A DNA stretch of 64,000 bases from Comamonadaceae bacterium. GTDB taxonomy: Bacteria > Pseudomonadota > Gammaproteobacteria > Burkholderiales > Burkholderiaceae_C. The stretch covers positions 117,789 to 181,788 of the forward strand of contig JAIXOM010000018.1 of the NCBI GenBank assembly GCA_027486755.1, in the 5' to 3' direction. The translations under genes and the position numbers were made by a program. The notes under the pieces were generated by a model, which was given only the letters and a program-made list of their open reading frames with translations, was not told where the DNA came from and did not search any database. This document shows positions 42,480 through 50,660 of this stretch, in pieces (position 1 is the stretch's first letter; the number at the start of each line of letters is the position of its first letter).

Positions 42480-43601
42480 CTATGAAGCTGTTGACGGTCT
42501 CTGGCCGGCCTGTGCGCTCAGCACTTCATGGTTGTGCTCACCCAGGGCCGGTGGTGGCCGCGTGATGTCAAAGTTGCCACCATCGAACAAGATGGGCTGC
42601 TTGACAAAGGTTTGTTGGGCAGGCCCCACCCCATGCACCGCCAGGCCGCGATGCACGATCTGCGGCTCCTTGAGAACCTGCGCATCGTCGAGCACAGGCC
42701 CGAAGGCAATGCCGCGCGCCTCCAGCTCTTGCTGCAACTGATCGCAAGGCCATTGGGCCAGGGCCTGACGCACCTGCGGATCAATCTCTAGCACCCGGGC
42801 TTCGCGCTGCTTCTCGGTCAAGTCGCGGTACTGGGGCAGACCGATCAGATCGCACAGCGACTGCCACATTGGATCCTCACCCGCAATGCTCAGGGTGAGC
42901 TGGCGAGCGTCAGCGGTGTGGAAGATGCCGTAGCCCGGGTCCAGCGGCGGTAGATCGCGGATCGGCTGCTGATTGGCCCGCGGCGCCAGGAACAGGGTCA
43001 TCCAGCTGACCAGGCTGTCGAGCATGGATACATCGACCGTGCTGCCACTGCGGCCGCGCTCGCGGGCGAACAGGGCCGAGACCACGCCGAGGGCGGCGAA
43101 CATGCCCGATGCAATATCGGCCAGCGGCAGCACCGGCACCGAAGCGCGACTTTCCTGCCCCACCGGCACCTTGAGCATGCCCGCTACGCCCTGAATGCTC
43201 AGGTCGTGGCCGACCACGGCAGCCAAAGGGCCGTCCTGGCCAAAGGAAGAAATGGACACATAGACCAGATCGGGCTTGCGCTGGCGCAAGGTATCGGCAT
43301 CGAGCCCCAGGCGCTTCATCACCCCAGGGCGAAAGCCTTCCATCACCACATCGGCGGTATCGACCAGATCCAGAAAGCGCTGCCGGTCGGCCGCCTCCTT
43401 GAGGTTGAGCGCCACCGAGCGCTTGTTGCGGTTCATCGCATCGAACAGGCCGACAAAGCGGCGCGAGGGATCGCCGCTACCCGGGCGTTCAACCAGGATC
43501 ACATCGGCGCCCAGGTCGGCCAGCAGCAAGGTAGCATAAGGGCCAGGCAGTTGCTCGGCCAGGCTGAGCACGCGCACGCCGGCCAGCGGAGGGCTGGACA
43601 T
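42480..43601 (-). CDS. CaiB/BaiF (class III) CoA-transferase
   Basis: A 373-residue CoA-transferase with AGVRVLSLAEQLPGPYATLLLADLG, the conserved NRNKRSVALNLK and the catalytic Asp in LPLADIASGMFAALG (about Asp162). It transfers CoA to a carboxylate of the pathway. It is not a recent duplicate of the class III enzyme at 15158, since sequence and length differ clearly. It is the fourth gene of the leftward Baeyer-Villiger operon. Confidence 0.9.
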   Translation of the reverse strand: MSSPPLAGVRVLSLAEQLPGPYATLLLADLGADVILVERPGSGDPSRRFVGLFDAMNRNKRSVALNLKEAADRQRFLDLVDTADVVMEGFRPGVMKRLGLDADTLRQRKPDLVYVSISSFGQDGPLAAVVGHDLSIQGVAGMLKVPVGQESRASVPVLPLADIASGMFAALGVVSALFARERGRSGSTVDVSMLDSLVSWMTLFLAPRANQQPIRDLPPLDPGYGIFHTADARQLTLSIAGEDPMWQSLCDLIGLPQYRDLTEKQREARVLEIDPQVRQALAQWPCDQLQQELEARGIAFGPVLDDAQVLKEPQIVHRGLAVHGVGPAQQTFVKQPILFDGGNFDITRPPPALGEHNHEVLSAQAGQRPSTAS

Positions 43602-43625
43602 CAGGAAACTCCCATCAGAAAAACT

Positions 43626-44417
43626 TCAGCCTTGCGCAGGCCGCAGACCGCCAAAGGTCGCCCAAGAGGTGGCCACCAGCCAGCCATGATCGACCGGCAG
43701 ATTGACCCCGGTGATCGCGCTGGCCTCGTCCGACAGCAAAAAGGCCGCCGCCTGCGCCACCTCGCGGGTGCTGGAAATCTTGCCGCTGGCCGCGTTCTGG
43801 GCCATGGTGGGGCGGTCGCGCTGGCCTTGGTCAAAAGCAGCCTGCAAGGCGGGCGTGAGCACCGGCCCGGGCGAAAGACAGTTGACGCGCACGCCGCTGC
43901 GGCCCCACTCGGCCGCTAAATTTTCGGTGAGCGCCACAATCGCCGCCTTCATCGGCCCATAAGCGTGCAGCGGGGTCGAGCGCATCGCCGAAATCGAGGC
44001 CAGGTTGACGATGGAACCACACCCGCGCTTGGCCATGCGGCTGCCAAAAGCAGCGCAGACGGCTGATGTACCACGCAAATTAATCTCAAACACCCGGTTG
44101 TATTGCTCCCAGGGCACTTGATCGGGCGGCACCGCCGCCCCCTGAATAATGCCGGCAGCACTGATCAGCAGGTCTACCGGCCCGTACTCGGCCTCGATGC
44201 GCTCGGCCAGGGCCTGAACCTGCTCGACATCGGCCACATCAATTTCGTAAGCATGGCCACCCAGGCGCTGTGCCGCGGCCTGCGCAGCATCGATCTGCCG
44301 GTCAAGCAGCAGTACCTTCGCGCCGCGCTCTGCCAGCAGCTCGGCGCAGGCCAAGCCTATGCCGCTGGCCCCGCCAGTGATGACCGCCAGTTGCTGCTCG
44401 AAGGGACGGGAATTCAT
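43626..44417 (-). CDS. SDR family NAD(P)-dependent oxidoreductase
   Basis: A 263-residue classical SDR with TGGASGIGLA, NLASIS for the catalytic Ser, YGPMK for Tyr and Lys, and SAITGVNLPVDHGWL at the end. The ATG overlaps the stop of the Baeyer-Villiger monooxygenase gene (ATGA), which points to paired function, such as supplying the ketone for that enzyme or acting on its product. An upstream in-frame extension inside the monooxygenase gene is not part of the protein. Confidence 0.88.
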   Translation of the reverse strand: MNSRPFEQQLAVITGGASGIGLACAELLAERGAKVLLLDRQIDAAQAAAQRLGGHAYEIDVADVEQVQALAERIEAEYGPVDLLISAAGIIQGAAVPPDQVPWEQYNRVFEINLRGTSAVCAAFGSRMAKRGCGSIVNLASISAMRSTPLHAYGPMKAAIVALTENLAAEWGRSGVRVNCLSPGPVLTPALQAAFDQGQRDRPTMAQNAASGKISSTREVAQAAAFLLSDEASAITGVNLPVDHGWLVATSWATFGGLRPAQG

Positions 44418-46027
44418 GCGGGCGCTCCTGCGGTCGACAAAATGAAGCCTTCGTAGCCTTTGTCGGCCACCGCCTGGCACTCGCGCCGGTAGATACCAAT
44501 CTTGGCTGCATAGGGCATGAACACCCGGGGCTTGCCAGGTATGTTGGCGCCGAGAAACCAAGAGTTGGCCAAAGGCAACAGGGTGCGGTTGGCCGCTGCA
44601 TTGACATGCTCCACCCACCGGTCTTCGGCCGGTACCGAGGCCTCAATGGTGGAAATGCTCTTCTGTTGCAGGTAATCAAGGCAATCGGTGATCCACTGCA
44701 CATGGTGCTCAATGCCGACGATCATATTGACCAGCACCGAGGGGCTGCCAGCGCCGGTAATGATGAAGAGGTTGGGAAAGCCCGCCGTCATCAAACCGAG
44801 CAGGGTGCGCGGGCCCTGCGCCCATTTGTCGCGCAGGCTCAGGCCACCGCGGCCGCGGATGTCGATGGCCATGACCGCACCGGTCAAGGCGTCATAGCCG
44901 GTGGCACAGACCAGCGCGTCCAGAGCAATCTCTTCCCCCGCCACCTTGACGCCATGGCTTTCAAAACGATCGATCGGGGTCTTCTTCAAATCAACCAGCC
45001 TCACATGGGGCAGGTTGTAGGTTTCAAAATAGCCGGTGTCCACACAAATGCGCTTGGTACCCAGCGGATGGTCGGTGGGGCACAGCGACTCGGCCACTGC
45101 CGGATCCTTGACGGTGCGGCGTATGCGAGCCCGCACAAATTCGGCAATGGTGTCGTTGGCCGCTTTGTTGGTCGACAGGTCATTAAAGGAGTGAACGAAG
45201 TTGACGCCGCCCTTGTTCCAGCGCCGCTCGAACTCGCGCTCGCGCTCAGCCTGGCTCACATCGAAAGCGCCCTTGTCGCTGAATTCGTAAAGCGTGCCGA
45301 CCTCGCGGGCGCGCGCGCGGTGCTCGCGATAGACCGCCTTGAAGGCCTGCTGTTCCTCGTCGCCCAGTTGCCGATTCCAGGCCGGAATCGAAAAATTGGC
45401 CGTGCGCTGAAACACAGTGAGCGCTGCCGCTTGCTTGGCCAGCTGCGGAATCGCCTGTATGCCGGAAGATCCGGTGCCAATCACACCGACGCGCTGCCCC
45501 GAGAAATCGACGCCCTCATGGGGCCATTGCCCAGTGTGGTGTATGGCCCCTTTGAAGTCGCCAATGCCAGGGATATCGGGCAGGCGCGGCACCGACAGGG
45601 CGCCGGTGGCCATGATGCAGTGCGGAGCGGCAAACTGACGGCCGTCCTCGGTGCTCAGGAGCCAGAATTCGCCCGCTTCATTAAAGACCGCCGAGGCCAC
45701 CCGGGTGTTCAGGCGCAGATCGCGCCGCAAGTCAAAACGGTCGGCCACATGCTGGATGTAGCGCAGGATTTCCGGCTGGGCGGCATAACGCTCGCTCCAC
45801 TGCCACTCCTGCTCTAGCTGCTCGTCAAAGGAATAGGAGTATTGAAGGCTTTCGACATCGCAGCGTGCGCCGGGATAGCGGTTCCAGTACCAGACACCAC
45901 CTACATCGGCGGCCGCGTCAAGCACCGCCACCTTGCGCCCCATGCCGCGCAAGGTATGCAAGGCATGCAGGCCGGCAAAGCCAGCGCCGATGACCAGTAC
46001 ATCAAAGCGCTCCGCTGCTAGCCTCAC
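44414..46027 (-). CDS. Flavin-binding Baeyer-Villiger-type monooxygenase
   Basis: A 537-residue class B flavoprotein. The FAD Rossmann motif is VIGAGFAG near the N terminus and the NADPH motif is VIGTGSSG. Between them lies the Baeyer-Villiger fingerprint FxGxxxHxxxW in FKGAIHHTGQWP. VWYWNRYPGARCDVES is typical of cyclohexanone- and cyclopentadecanone-type enzymes. It should insert oxygen beside a carbonyl to give an ester or lactone. The GTG at 46027 overlaps the upstream SDR stop (GTGA) and has GGAGG 9 bp before it; a GTG at 46036 is less likely. Confidence 0.9.
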   Translation of the reverse strand: MRLAAERFDVLVIGAGFAGLHALHTLRGMGRKVAVLDAAADVGGVWYWNRYPGARCDVESLQYSYSFDEQLEQEWQWSERYAAQPEILRYIQHVADRFDLRRDLRLNTRVASAVFNEAGEFWLLSTEDGRQFAAPHCIMATGALSVPRLPDIPGIGDFKGAIHHTGQWPHEGVDFSGQRVGVIGTGSSGIQAIPQLAKQAAALTVFQRTANFSIPAWNRQLGDEEQQAFKAVYREHRARAREVGTLYEFSDKGAFDVSQAEREREFERRWNKGGVNFVHSFNDLSTNKAANDTIAEFVRARIRRTVKDPAVAESLCPTDHPLGTKRICVDTGYFETYNLPHVRLVDLKKTPIDRFESHGVKVAGEEIALDALVCATGYDALTGAVMAIDIRGRGGLSLRDKWAQGPRTLLGLMTAGFPNLFIITGAGSPSVLVNMIVGIEHHVQWITDCLDYLQQKSISTIEASVPAEDRWVEHVNAAANRTLLPLANSWFLGANIPGKPRVFMPYAAKIGIYRRECQAVADKGYEGFILSTAGAPA

Positions 46028-46764
46028 AAGGCGCACCCTCCGTCAACCGCCAGCTCCGAGCCCGTCATGTAGCGCGCCTCATCACTGAGCAAAAAGCACA
46101 CGACATTGGCCACTTCGTCGGGGCTGCCCAAGCGCCCCATGGGAATCTGGTTGATTCGCGCCTGATTCTGCTCGGGCGTACGCACGCTGAGCATATCGGT
46201 GTCGATCGGGCCGGGATGTACCGAATTGACCCGGATCTTGCGTCCGACCAATTCCAGGGCGGCCGCCTTGGTCATGCCGCGCACCGCCCACTTGGTGGCG
46301 GTATAGGCGATCGCATTGGGCGCGCTGCGCAGACCCACGGTCGAGGAAATATTGACGATGGAGCCCTCACCGGTAAGCTCGAGCGCCGGCACCACGCTGC
46401 GCATGCCCAAAAATACGCCAGTCTGGTTGATGCGCACATGCCGTTCGAACTGCTCAAGGCCGTCCTGGGCCTGCAGCGGCACCGGCGCATAAACGCCGGC
46501 GTTGTTGACCAGGCCGTGTACAGGTCCGAGCGCCTGGGCAGCAGCCACCGCCCGCTGCCAATCCTCGGGGCTGGTCACATCCAGCGGCTGATAAGCCGCC
46601 CGGGGTCCCAGCTCGGCCACCAGCGCCCGGCCAGCATCGTGCAGCACATCGCCGACCAGTACCGACCCGCCCTCGGCCACGATACGGCGGGCCTGGGCAG
46701 CACCCAGCCCACGCGCAGCCCCACTGAGCAGGTAGACCCGCCCCTCAAAACGTTTTGCAAACAT
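46024..46764 (-). CDS. SDR family NAD(P)-dependent oxidoreductase, first gene of the BVMO operon
   Basis: A 246-residue classical SDR with GAARGLGAAQA, NNAG, NISSTVG, catalytic YTATK and the end RYMTGSELAVDGG. The ATG 46764 follows GGGGAG and starts the conserved fold; an upstream ATG at 46824 would add 20 non-conserved residues. It probably oxidises an alcohol to the ketone used by the monooxygenase encoded next. It heads a 13-gene leftward operon whose upstream region carries two complete TTTC-N8-GAAA palindromes. Confidence 0.88.
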   Translation of the reverse strand: MFAKRFEGRVYLLSGAARGLGAAQARRIVAEGGSVLVGDVLHDAGRALVAELGPRAAYQPLDVTSPEDWQRAVAAAQALGPVHGLVNNAGVYAPVPLQAQDGLEQFERHVRINQTGVFLGMRSVVPALELTGEGSIVNISSTVGLRSAPNAIAYTATKWAVRGMTKAAALELVGRKIRVNSVHPGPIDTDMLSVRTPEQNQARINQIPMGRLGSPDEVANVVCFLLSDEARYMTGSELAVDGGCAL

Positions 46765-46844
46765 ATTGCTCCCCAGCGCCGCCCAGCGGGTCCTGCGTCT
46801 GTCGCGCAGGGGCCCCAGAGGCATCTCTCCTCATCCCGCCCTAT

Positions 46845-46879
46845 TTTCGAATTTCGGAAAACTTTTCTTGGTTTCGAAA
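46845..46879. promoter_or_regulatory. Operator candidate D: two full TTTC-N8-GAAA palindromes
   Basis: Two complete copies lie 19 bp apart: TTTCGAATTTCGGAAA at 46845-46860 and TTTCTTGGTTTCGAAA at 46864-46879. They are 80-115 bp upstream of the first SDR start and 100 bp downstream of the end of the same-strand hypothetical gene, the only A/T-rich stretch of this gap. Same half-site and spacing as sites A, B and C. Confidence 0.62.
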
Positions 46880-46979
46880 TGTGAGGTCAGTATAGGACCA
46901 AGGGCTGGCTGCGCAAAGGGCGGGTAAGCGCCCAGGCGACAGTGCAATACCCTCGCGGCCGACCACCCGTCGCAAGCGC

Positions 46980-47450
46980 TCATGGGGCCCGAAAGCGCGC
47001 CAGACAGGCGCTCAGGGTCAAGGGCGTCGGAGCCAGCCGCCAGCGTCCGTCGAAGACCGTCGCCGCGAACTCCGCCATCTGGTCCAAGCCCGGCACCACC
47101 TCGGCCTGCCAACGTCGGCGATCGTCGCCTTCGTGGCCATGAACCCATTGAGCCAAAGCCAGCCCGATACTGGCCAGACTTTCGCCAATGATGAAATCCA
47201 GCGAACTGCCGCTGTAGTAGCCCGGATCCAACTCGAAAGCCAGCAGCAGCGCATCGGCCATCGACTCCACCCCCTGTTCGCCGGCCCCATGCCAGAGCGT
47301 GGCACCGCGCGCCAGAGCTAAGCTCACCCGCTCCTGCTCAGCCAGCAACTGCTCAAAAGTAACCTGACCCAGGAGCACACCGACCCGCGCGACCAGGGCG
47401 CCGTGAAGCAAACGGCGGATCGCCGGACGAGACAATTTAGCCACAAGCAT
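46980..47450 (-). CDS. Hypothetical protein
   Basis: A 156-residue soluble protein, mainly helical, starting MLVAKLSRPAIRRLLHGAL after a good GGGAAGGA site. It is rich in Leu/Ala with FDLDPG-like acidic stretches (FELDPGYYSGSSLDFIIGE). No signal peptide, Cys pair or known motif is visible, and I cannot name a family. It stands alone on the minus strand, upstream of the BVMO operon promoter and divergent from the aminotransferase gene. Confidence 0.6.
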   Translation of the reverse strand: MLVAKLSRPAIRRLLHGALVARVGVLLGQVTFEQLLAEQERVSLALARGATLWHGAGEQGVESMADALLLAFELDPGYYSGSSLDFIIGESLASIGLALAQWVHGHEGDDRRRWQAEVVPGLDQMAEFAATVFDGRWRLAPTPLTLSACLARFRAP

Positions 47451-47586
47451 TCCTTCCCTTGTCTTTCGAAAACGCACAGTGTGACCCAAAAAAGGCACCC
47501 CGCCCGCAGCCAGGCCAGCAACCCCTGCCGGGCGGGCGGGCGGCGCATAGGCTAAGCTCTAGCTCTGCAACCCTTTTGGAGACACC

Positions 47587-48714
47587 ATGCCCGGCCTTTT
47601 ACCCCTGATTGACCCGGACGGACTGCTGGAATTTTCGGTGGTTTACACCGACCGCTCCCTCAACCACATGTCGCAGCGCTTTCAAGGCGTCATGCGTGAT
47701 ATTTCCCGCATGCTCAAGGAGGTCTACCAGGCCCATTCGGTGGTCTTAGTCCCCGGCAGCGGCACCTTCGGCATGGAGTCGGTAGCCCGTCAGTTTGCCA
47801 GCGGCAAGCATGTGATGGTGGTGCGCAATGGCTGGTTCAGCTACCGCTGGACGCAGATTTTCGATATGGGTCAGATTCCGGCCAGCCACACCGTCATGAA
47901 GGCGCGCCGCATCAGCGATGGCTCACAGGCAGCTTGGGCGCCTGCGCCTATCGAAGAGGTGACTGCCGCCATTACCCGCGAAAAGCCTGCCTTGGTGTTT
48001 GCGCCGCATGTGGAGACTTCGGCCGGCATGATGCTGCCCGAGGGCTACCTGCGCGCCCTGGCCGACGCGGTGCATGCCCATGGCGGCCTGCTGGTGCTCG
48101 ACTGCATTGCCTCCGGGGCGATGTGGGTAGACATGCGGGCCACGGGCGTCGACATCCTGATTTCAGCGCCCCAAAAAGGCTGGAGCAGCTCTCCCTGCTG
48201 CGCCATGGTGATGCTCAGCGAACGGGCCCGCCAGGCCATCGACCAGACCCAGAGCACCACCTTTGCGATGGACCTGCGCAAGTGGCTGCAGGTGATGGAG
48301 ACCTACGAGGCCGGCGGCCACGTTTACCACACCACCTTGCCCACGGACGCCTTGGTGCGCCTGCGCGAAGTCATGCTCGAGACCGAGGCCTACGGCTTTG
48401 CCAAGGTGCGCCAGGAACAGATTGAACTGGGCCGCCAGGTCCGACAACTGCTGCTCCAGGGGGGCTACCCCAGCGTGGCCGCGCCTGGCTTCGAGGCGCC
48501 CGGCGTGGTGGTGAGCTACACCACCGACGCCGACATCCAGTCCAGCAAGAAATTCATCGCGGCCGGCCTTCAGACTGCCGCCGGCGTGCCCCTGCAGTGC
48601 GACGAGCCAGCGGACTTCCGCACTTTCCGCATCGGGCTGTTCGGACTGGAGAAGTGGCACCATGTAGAGAGGACCGTGGGTCATCTGCGGGCGGCGCTGG
48701 CACGGGTACAGTAA
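47587..48714 (+). CDS. Class V aminotransferase (alanine-glyoxylate type)
   Basis: A 375-residue PLP enzyme of fold type I. It has PGSGTFGMESVARQF near the N terminus, ETSAGMMLPEGYL, LVLDCIASGAMWVDM and the PLP-binding Lys in LISAPQKGWSSSP. This layout fits serine/alanine-glyoxylate or 2-aminoethylphosphonate-type aminotransferases; the exact amino donor is not clear. It begins after GGAGACACC and appears to be a single gene, divergent from the hypothetical gene at 46980. Confidence 0.87.
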   Translation: MPGLLPLIDPDGLLEFSVVYTDRSLNHMSQRFQGVMRDISRMLKEVYQAHSVVLVPGSGTFGMESVARQFASGKHVMVVRNGWFSYRWTQIFDMGQIPASHTVMKARRISDGSQAAWAPAPIEEVTAAITREKPALVFAPHVETSAGMMLPEGYLRALADAVHAHGGLLVLDCIASGAMWVDMRATGVDILISAPQKGWSSSPCCAMVMLSERARQAIDQTQSTTFAMDLRKWLQVMETYEAGGHVYHTTLPTDALVRLREVMLETEAYGFAKVRQEQIELGRQVRQLLLQGGYPSVAAPGFEAPGVVVSYTTDADIQSSKKFIAAGLQTAAGVPLQCDEPADFRTFRIGLFGLEKWHHVERTVGHLRAALARVQ

Positions 48715-48907
48715 TTCTTAAGCGTGACTGACATCAGGCTTCGCCGTTGGCGATGGCCAGTTTCAGCGTTGATAATTTTTTCTGCCGATAAACCCTCTGG
48801 CACTTTCCAGATTCTGGCTGTAGAGTAGCCCGCAGAAGATCAATCCAACAATAGTGGCGCTGGGCAAGTGACTTGCAACGGCGTAACAACAGGGCAGGAG
48901 GTTTGGC

Positions 48908-49297
48908 ATGCCGCCAGAACGGCTACCCAAGCACATCACGCAAGAGTTGCTGCGTGCGCTACATGCGCCCGACGAGCGGCTGCCTCGCTACACCATCGTG
49001 TGGAGCGAGGGGGATGTGCACATGGAGGTGAGCTACCTCACCGACGAGCAGCAGCAGCAGCGCCTGGTGGCGCAGCTGACGCATCTGCGCGAGCGGGTGG
49101 AAGACGGTGAATTCATCGACGGCGTCAAATGGACCATCTTCTTTCCCGAACGACCCGACGGCAGCTACGGCGAGCCCCTGGTCCTCGGCCACCCCAGCCC
49201 AGAAAACATACGCTGCGCCATGGAAAAGGTACAGGCCCAGCGAGAAGGCCTGGAGTGGGTCGAGCGCGCACGGCAGTCCTCCAAGCGCAGCGATTGA
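48908..49297 (+). CDS. Conserved-looking hypothetical protein
   Basis: A 129-residue protein preceded by a strong AGGAGG. It is charged, with no signal peptide or membrane helix; segments include RYTIVWSEGDVHMEVSYLTD and GVKWTIFFPERPDGSYGEP, which look like beta strands of a small alpha+beta domain. I do not recognise the family. The 193 bp upstream are comparatively A/T-rich (TTGATAATTTTTT) and may hold its promoter; the MBL hydrolase gene follows 150 bp downstream. Confidence 0.6.
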   Translation: MPPERLPKHITQELLRALHAPDERLPRYTIVWSEGDVHMEVSYLTDEQQQQRLVAQLTHLRERVEDGEFIDGVKWTIFFPERPDGSYGEPLVLGHPSPENIRCAMEKVQAQREGLEWVERARQSSKRSD

Positions 49298-49447
49298 GGG
49301 GCAGCCTCAAGTCTCCGCTGTTGCGGAGATCAGGCACTCCGCTGCGTGCAGGCAAAATCGCGTCTGTCCCCGGCGCCGATTTGGCTGAAGTCATGGCTGA
49401 AGTGGCCAGTCTGCGCCGCCCACCCACCCTCTGCTAAGCCCCTTGCC

Positions 49448-50086
49448 GTGCTGTCCTACCTTACCGTTCCCGTCACCGCCTTCCAGCAAAACTGTTCCCT
49501 GATCTGGGACGAACAAACTCGGCAGGCTGCCGTGATCGATCCGGGGGGTGACCTCGAAGAGCTGCTGGCGCAGGTGGACCGCCTAGGGCTCAAGCTCGAG
49601 CAGATCTGGCTGACCCATGCCCATATCGACCATGCCGGCGGCACTGGCGAGCTGGCCAGCCGGCTGGGCCTGCCCATCATCGGCCCGCACCCAGGCGATC
49701 AGTTCTGGATCGACGCCCTGCCCGAGCAAAGCGCCAGGTTCGGCTTTCCGCCCGCTTTGGCTTTCACGCCCAACCGCTGGCTGCAGGATGGCGATACGGT
49801 GACGCTGGGCAGCCACACGGTGCAGGTACGCCACTGTCCGGGTCACACCCCTGGCCATGTGGTGTTTTATTCGCCCGAGCTCAACCGCGCCTTTGTGGGC
49901 GACGTGCTGTTTGCGGGCAGCATAGGCCGCACTGATTTTCCTCAAGGCAATTTTGACCAGCTGATTGCCAGCATCAAAACCAAGCTCTGGCCCCTGGGCA
50001 ATGACACAGTCTTCATCCCCGGCCACGGCCCCGAGAGCAGCTTCGGCCGTGAGCGGCGCAGCAATCCCTTTGTGGCCGACCGCTGA
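49448..50086 (+). CDS. MBL-fold metallohydrolase (glyoxalase II-like)
   Basis: A 212-residue metallo-beta-lactamase-fold hydrolase. Metal ligands are in THAHIDHAGG, HCPGHTPGH, Asp in FVGDVLFAGSIGRTDFPQG and His in FIPGHGPES. It belongs to the YcbL/type II glyoxalase-like group acting on thioesters. The GTG at 49448 begins the conserved VLSYLTVPVTAFQQNC; no strong ribosome site precedes it. A bidirectional terminator lies 79 bp downstream. Confidence 0.87.
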   Translation: MLSYLTVPVTAFQQNCSLIWDEQTRQAAVIDPGGDLEELLAQVDRLGLKLEQIWLTHAHIDHAGGTGELASRLGLPIIGPHPGDQFWIDALPEQSARFGFPPALAFTPNRWLQDGDTVTLGSHTVQVRHCPGHTPGHVVFYSPELNRAFVGDVLFAGSIGRTDFPQGNFDQLIASIKTKLWPLGNDTVFIPGHGPESSFGRERRSNPFVADR

Positions 50087-50164
50087 AAAGCGCTAGCACC
50101 AAGGTTCATCGCAGGGTGATGAACCAAGAGGAGCTTGCCCCTGCGCGGTAGCACAGCCCCAATG

Positions 50165-50190
50165 AAAAACGCGCCCGAAGGCGCGTTTTT
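50165..50190. terminator. Bidirectional rho-independent terminator
   Basis: A perfect 11-bp stem, AAAAACGCGCC and GGCGCGTTTTT, with loop CGAA. A T-run follows the stem on both strands, so it can end the MBL gene transcript (plus) and the tRNA transcript (minus). Confidence 0.85.
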
Positions 50191-50200
50191 ACTTGCTATT

Positions 50201-50277
50201 TGGCGGAGTGGACGGGGCTCGAACCCGCGACCCCCGGCGTGACAGGCCGGTATTCTAACCAACTGAACTACCACTCC
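50201..50277 (-). tRNA. tRNA-Asp (GUC)
   Basis: 77 nt on the minus strand with encoded CCA (TGG at 50201-50203). Acceptor GGAGTGG pairs with CCACTCC; D arm AGTTCAGTTGGTTAGAAT; anticodon GTC in CCTGTCACG; T arm GGTTCGAGCC. Confidence 0.95.
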
Positions 50278-50374
50278 TGGTAGCAACAACTTCGCCCTTT
50301 CGGGCCAAGCGCCTGACCTTGCGATCAGGCTGCTGCCTGCTTGTGCCTGCTGCACTGCCTAGGGCAGTGAAACT

Positions 50375-50450
50375 TGGCGACCCTACGGGGATTCGAACCC
50401 CGGTACTCACCGTGAAAGGGTGATGTCCTAGGCCTCTAGACGATAGGGTC
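50375..50450 (-). tRNA. tRNA-Glu (UUC)
   Basis: 76 nt on the minus strand with encoded CCA. Acceptor GACCCTA pairs with TAGGGTC; anticodon loop CTTTCAC gives TTC; T arm GGTTCGAATCC. It is close to gltX, which encodes the enzyme that charges it. Confidence 0.95.
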
Positions 50451-50470
50451 AAAACCTTTGGACTTTCGAC

Positions 50471-50546
<76 letters not shown>

Positions 50547-50660
50547 GTTGATTGCAGCCCCGGTTTTTCGCGCAAACTGACACTGCAACTGTCGAGCCAC
50601 TGATTATAGCCAGAAATCACAGCTGTTATGTAGCCCCAGCAAAAAGTGATCGCAAGCGAC

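Noticed and set aside
43626..44618. N-terminally extended SDR starting at 44618
   Set aside because: The extra 67 residues lie inside the BVMO gene in another frame; the ATG at 44417 overlaps its stop and begins the SDR fold.
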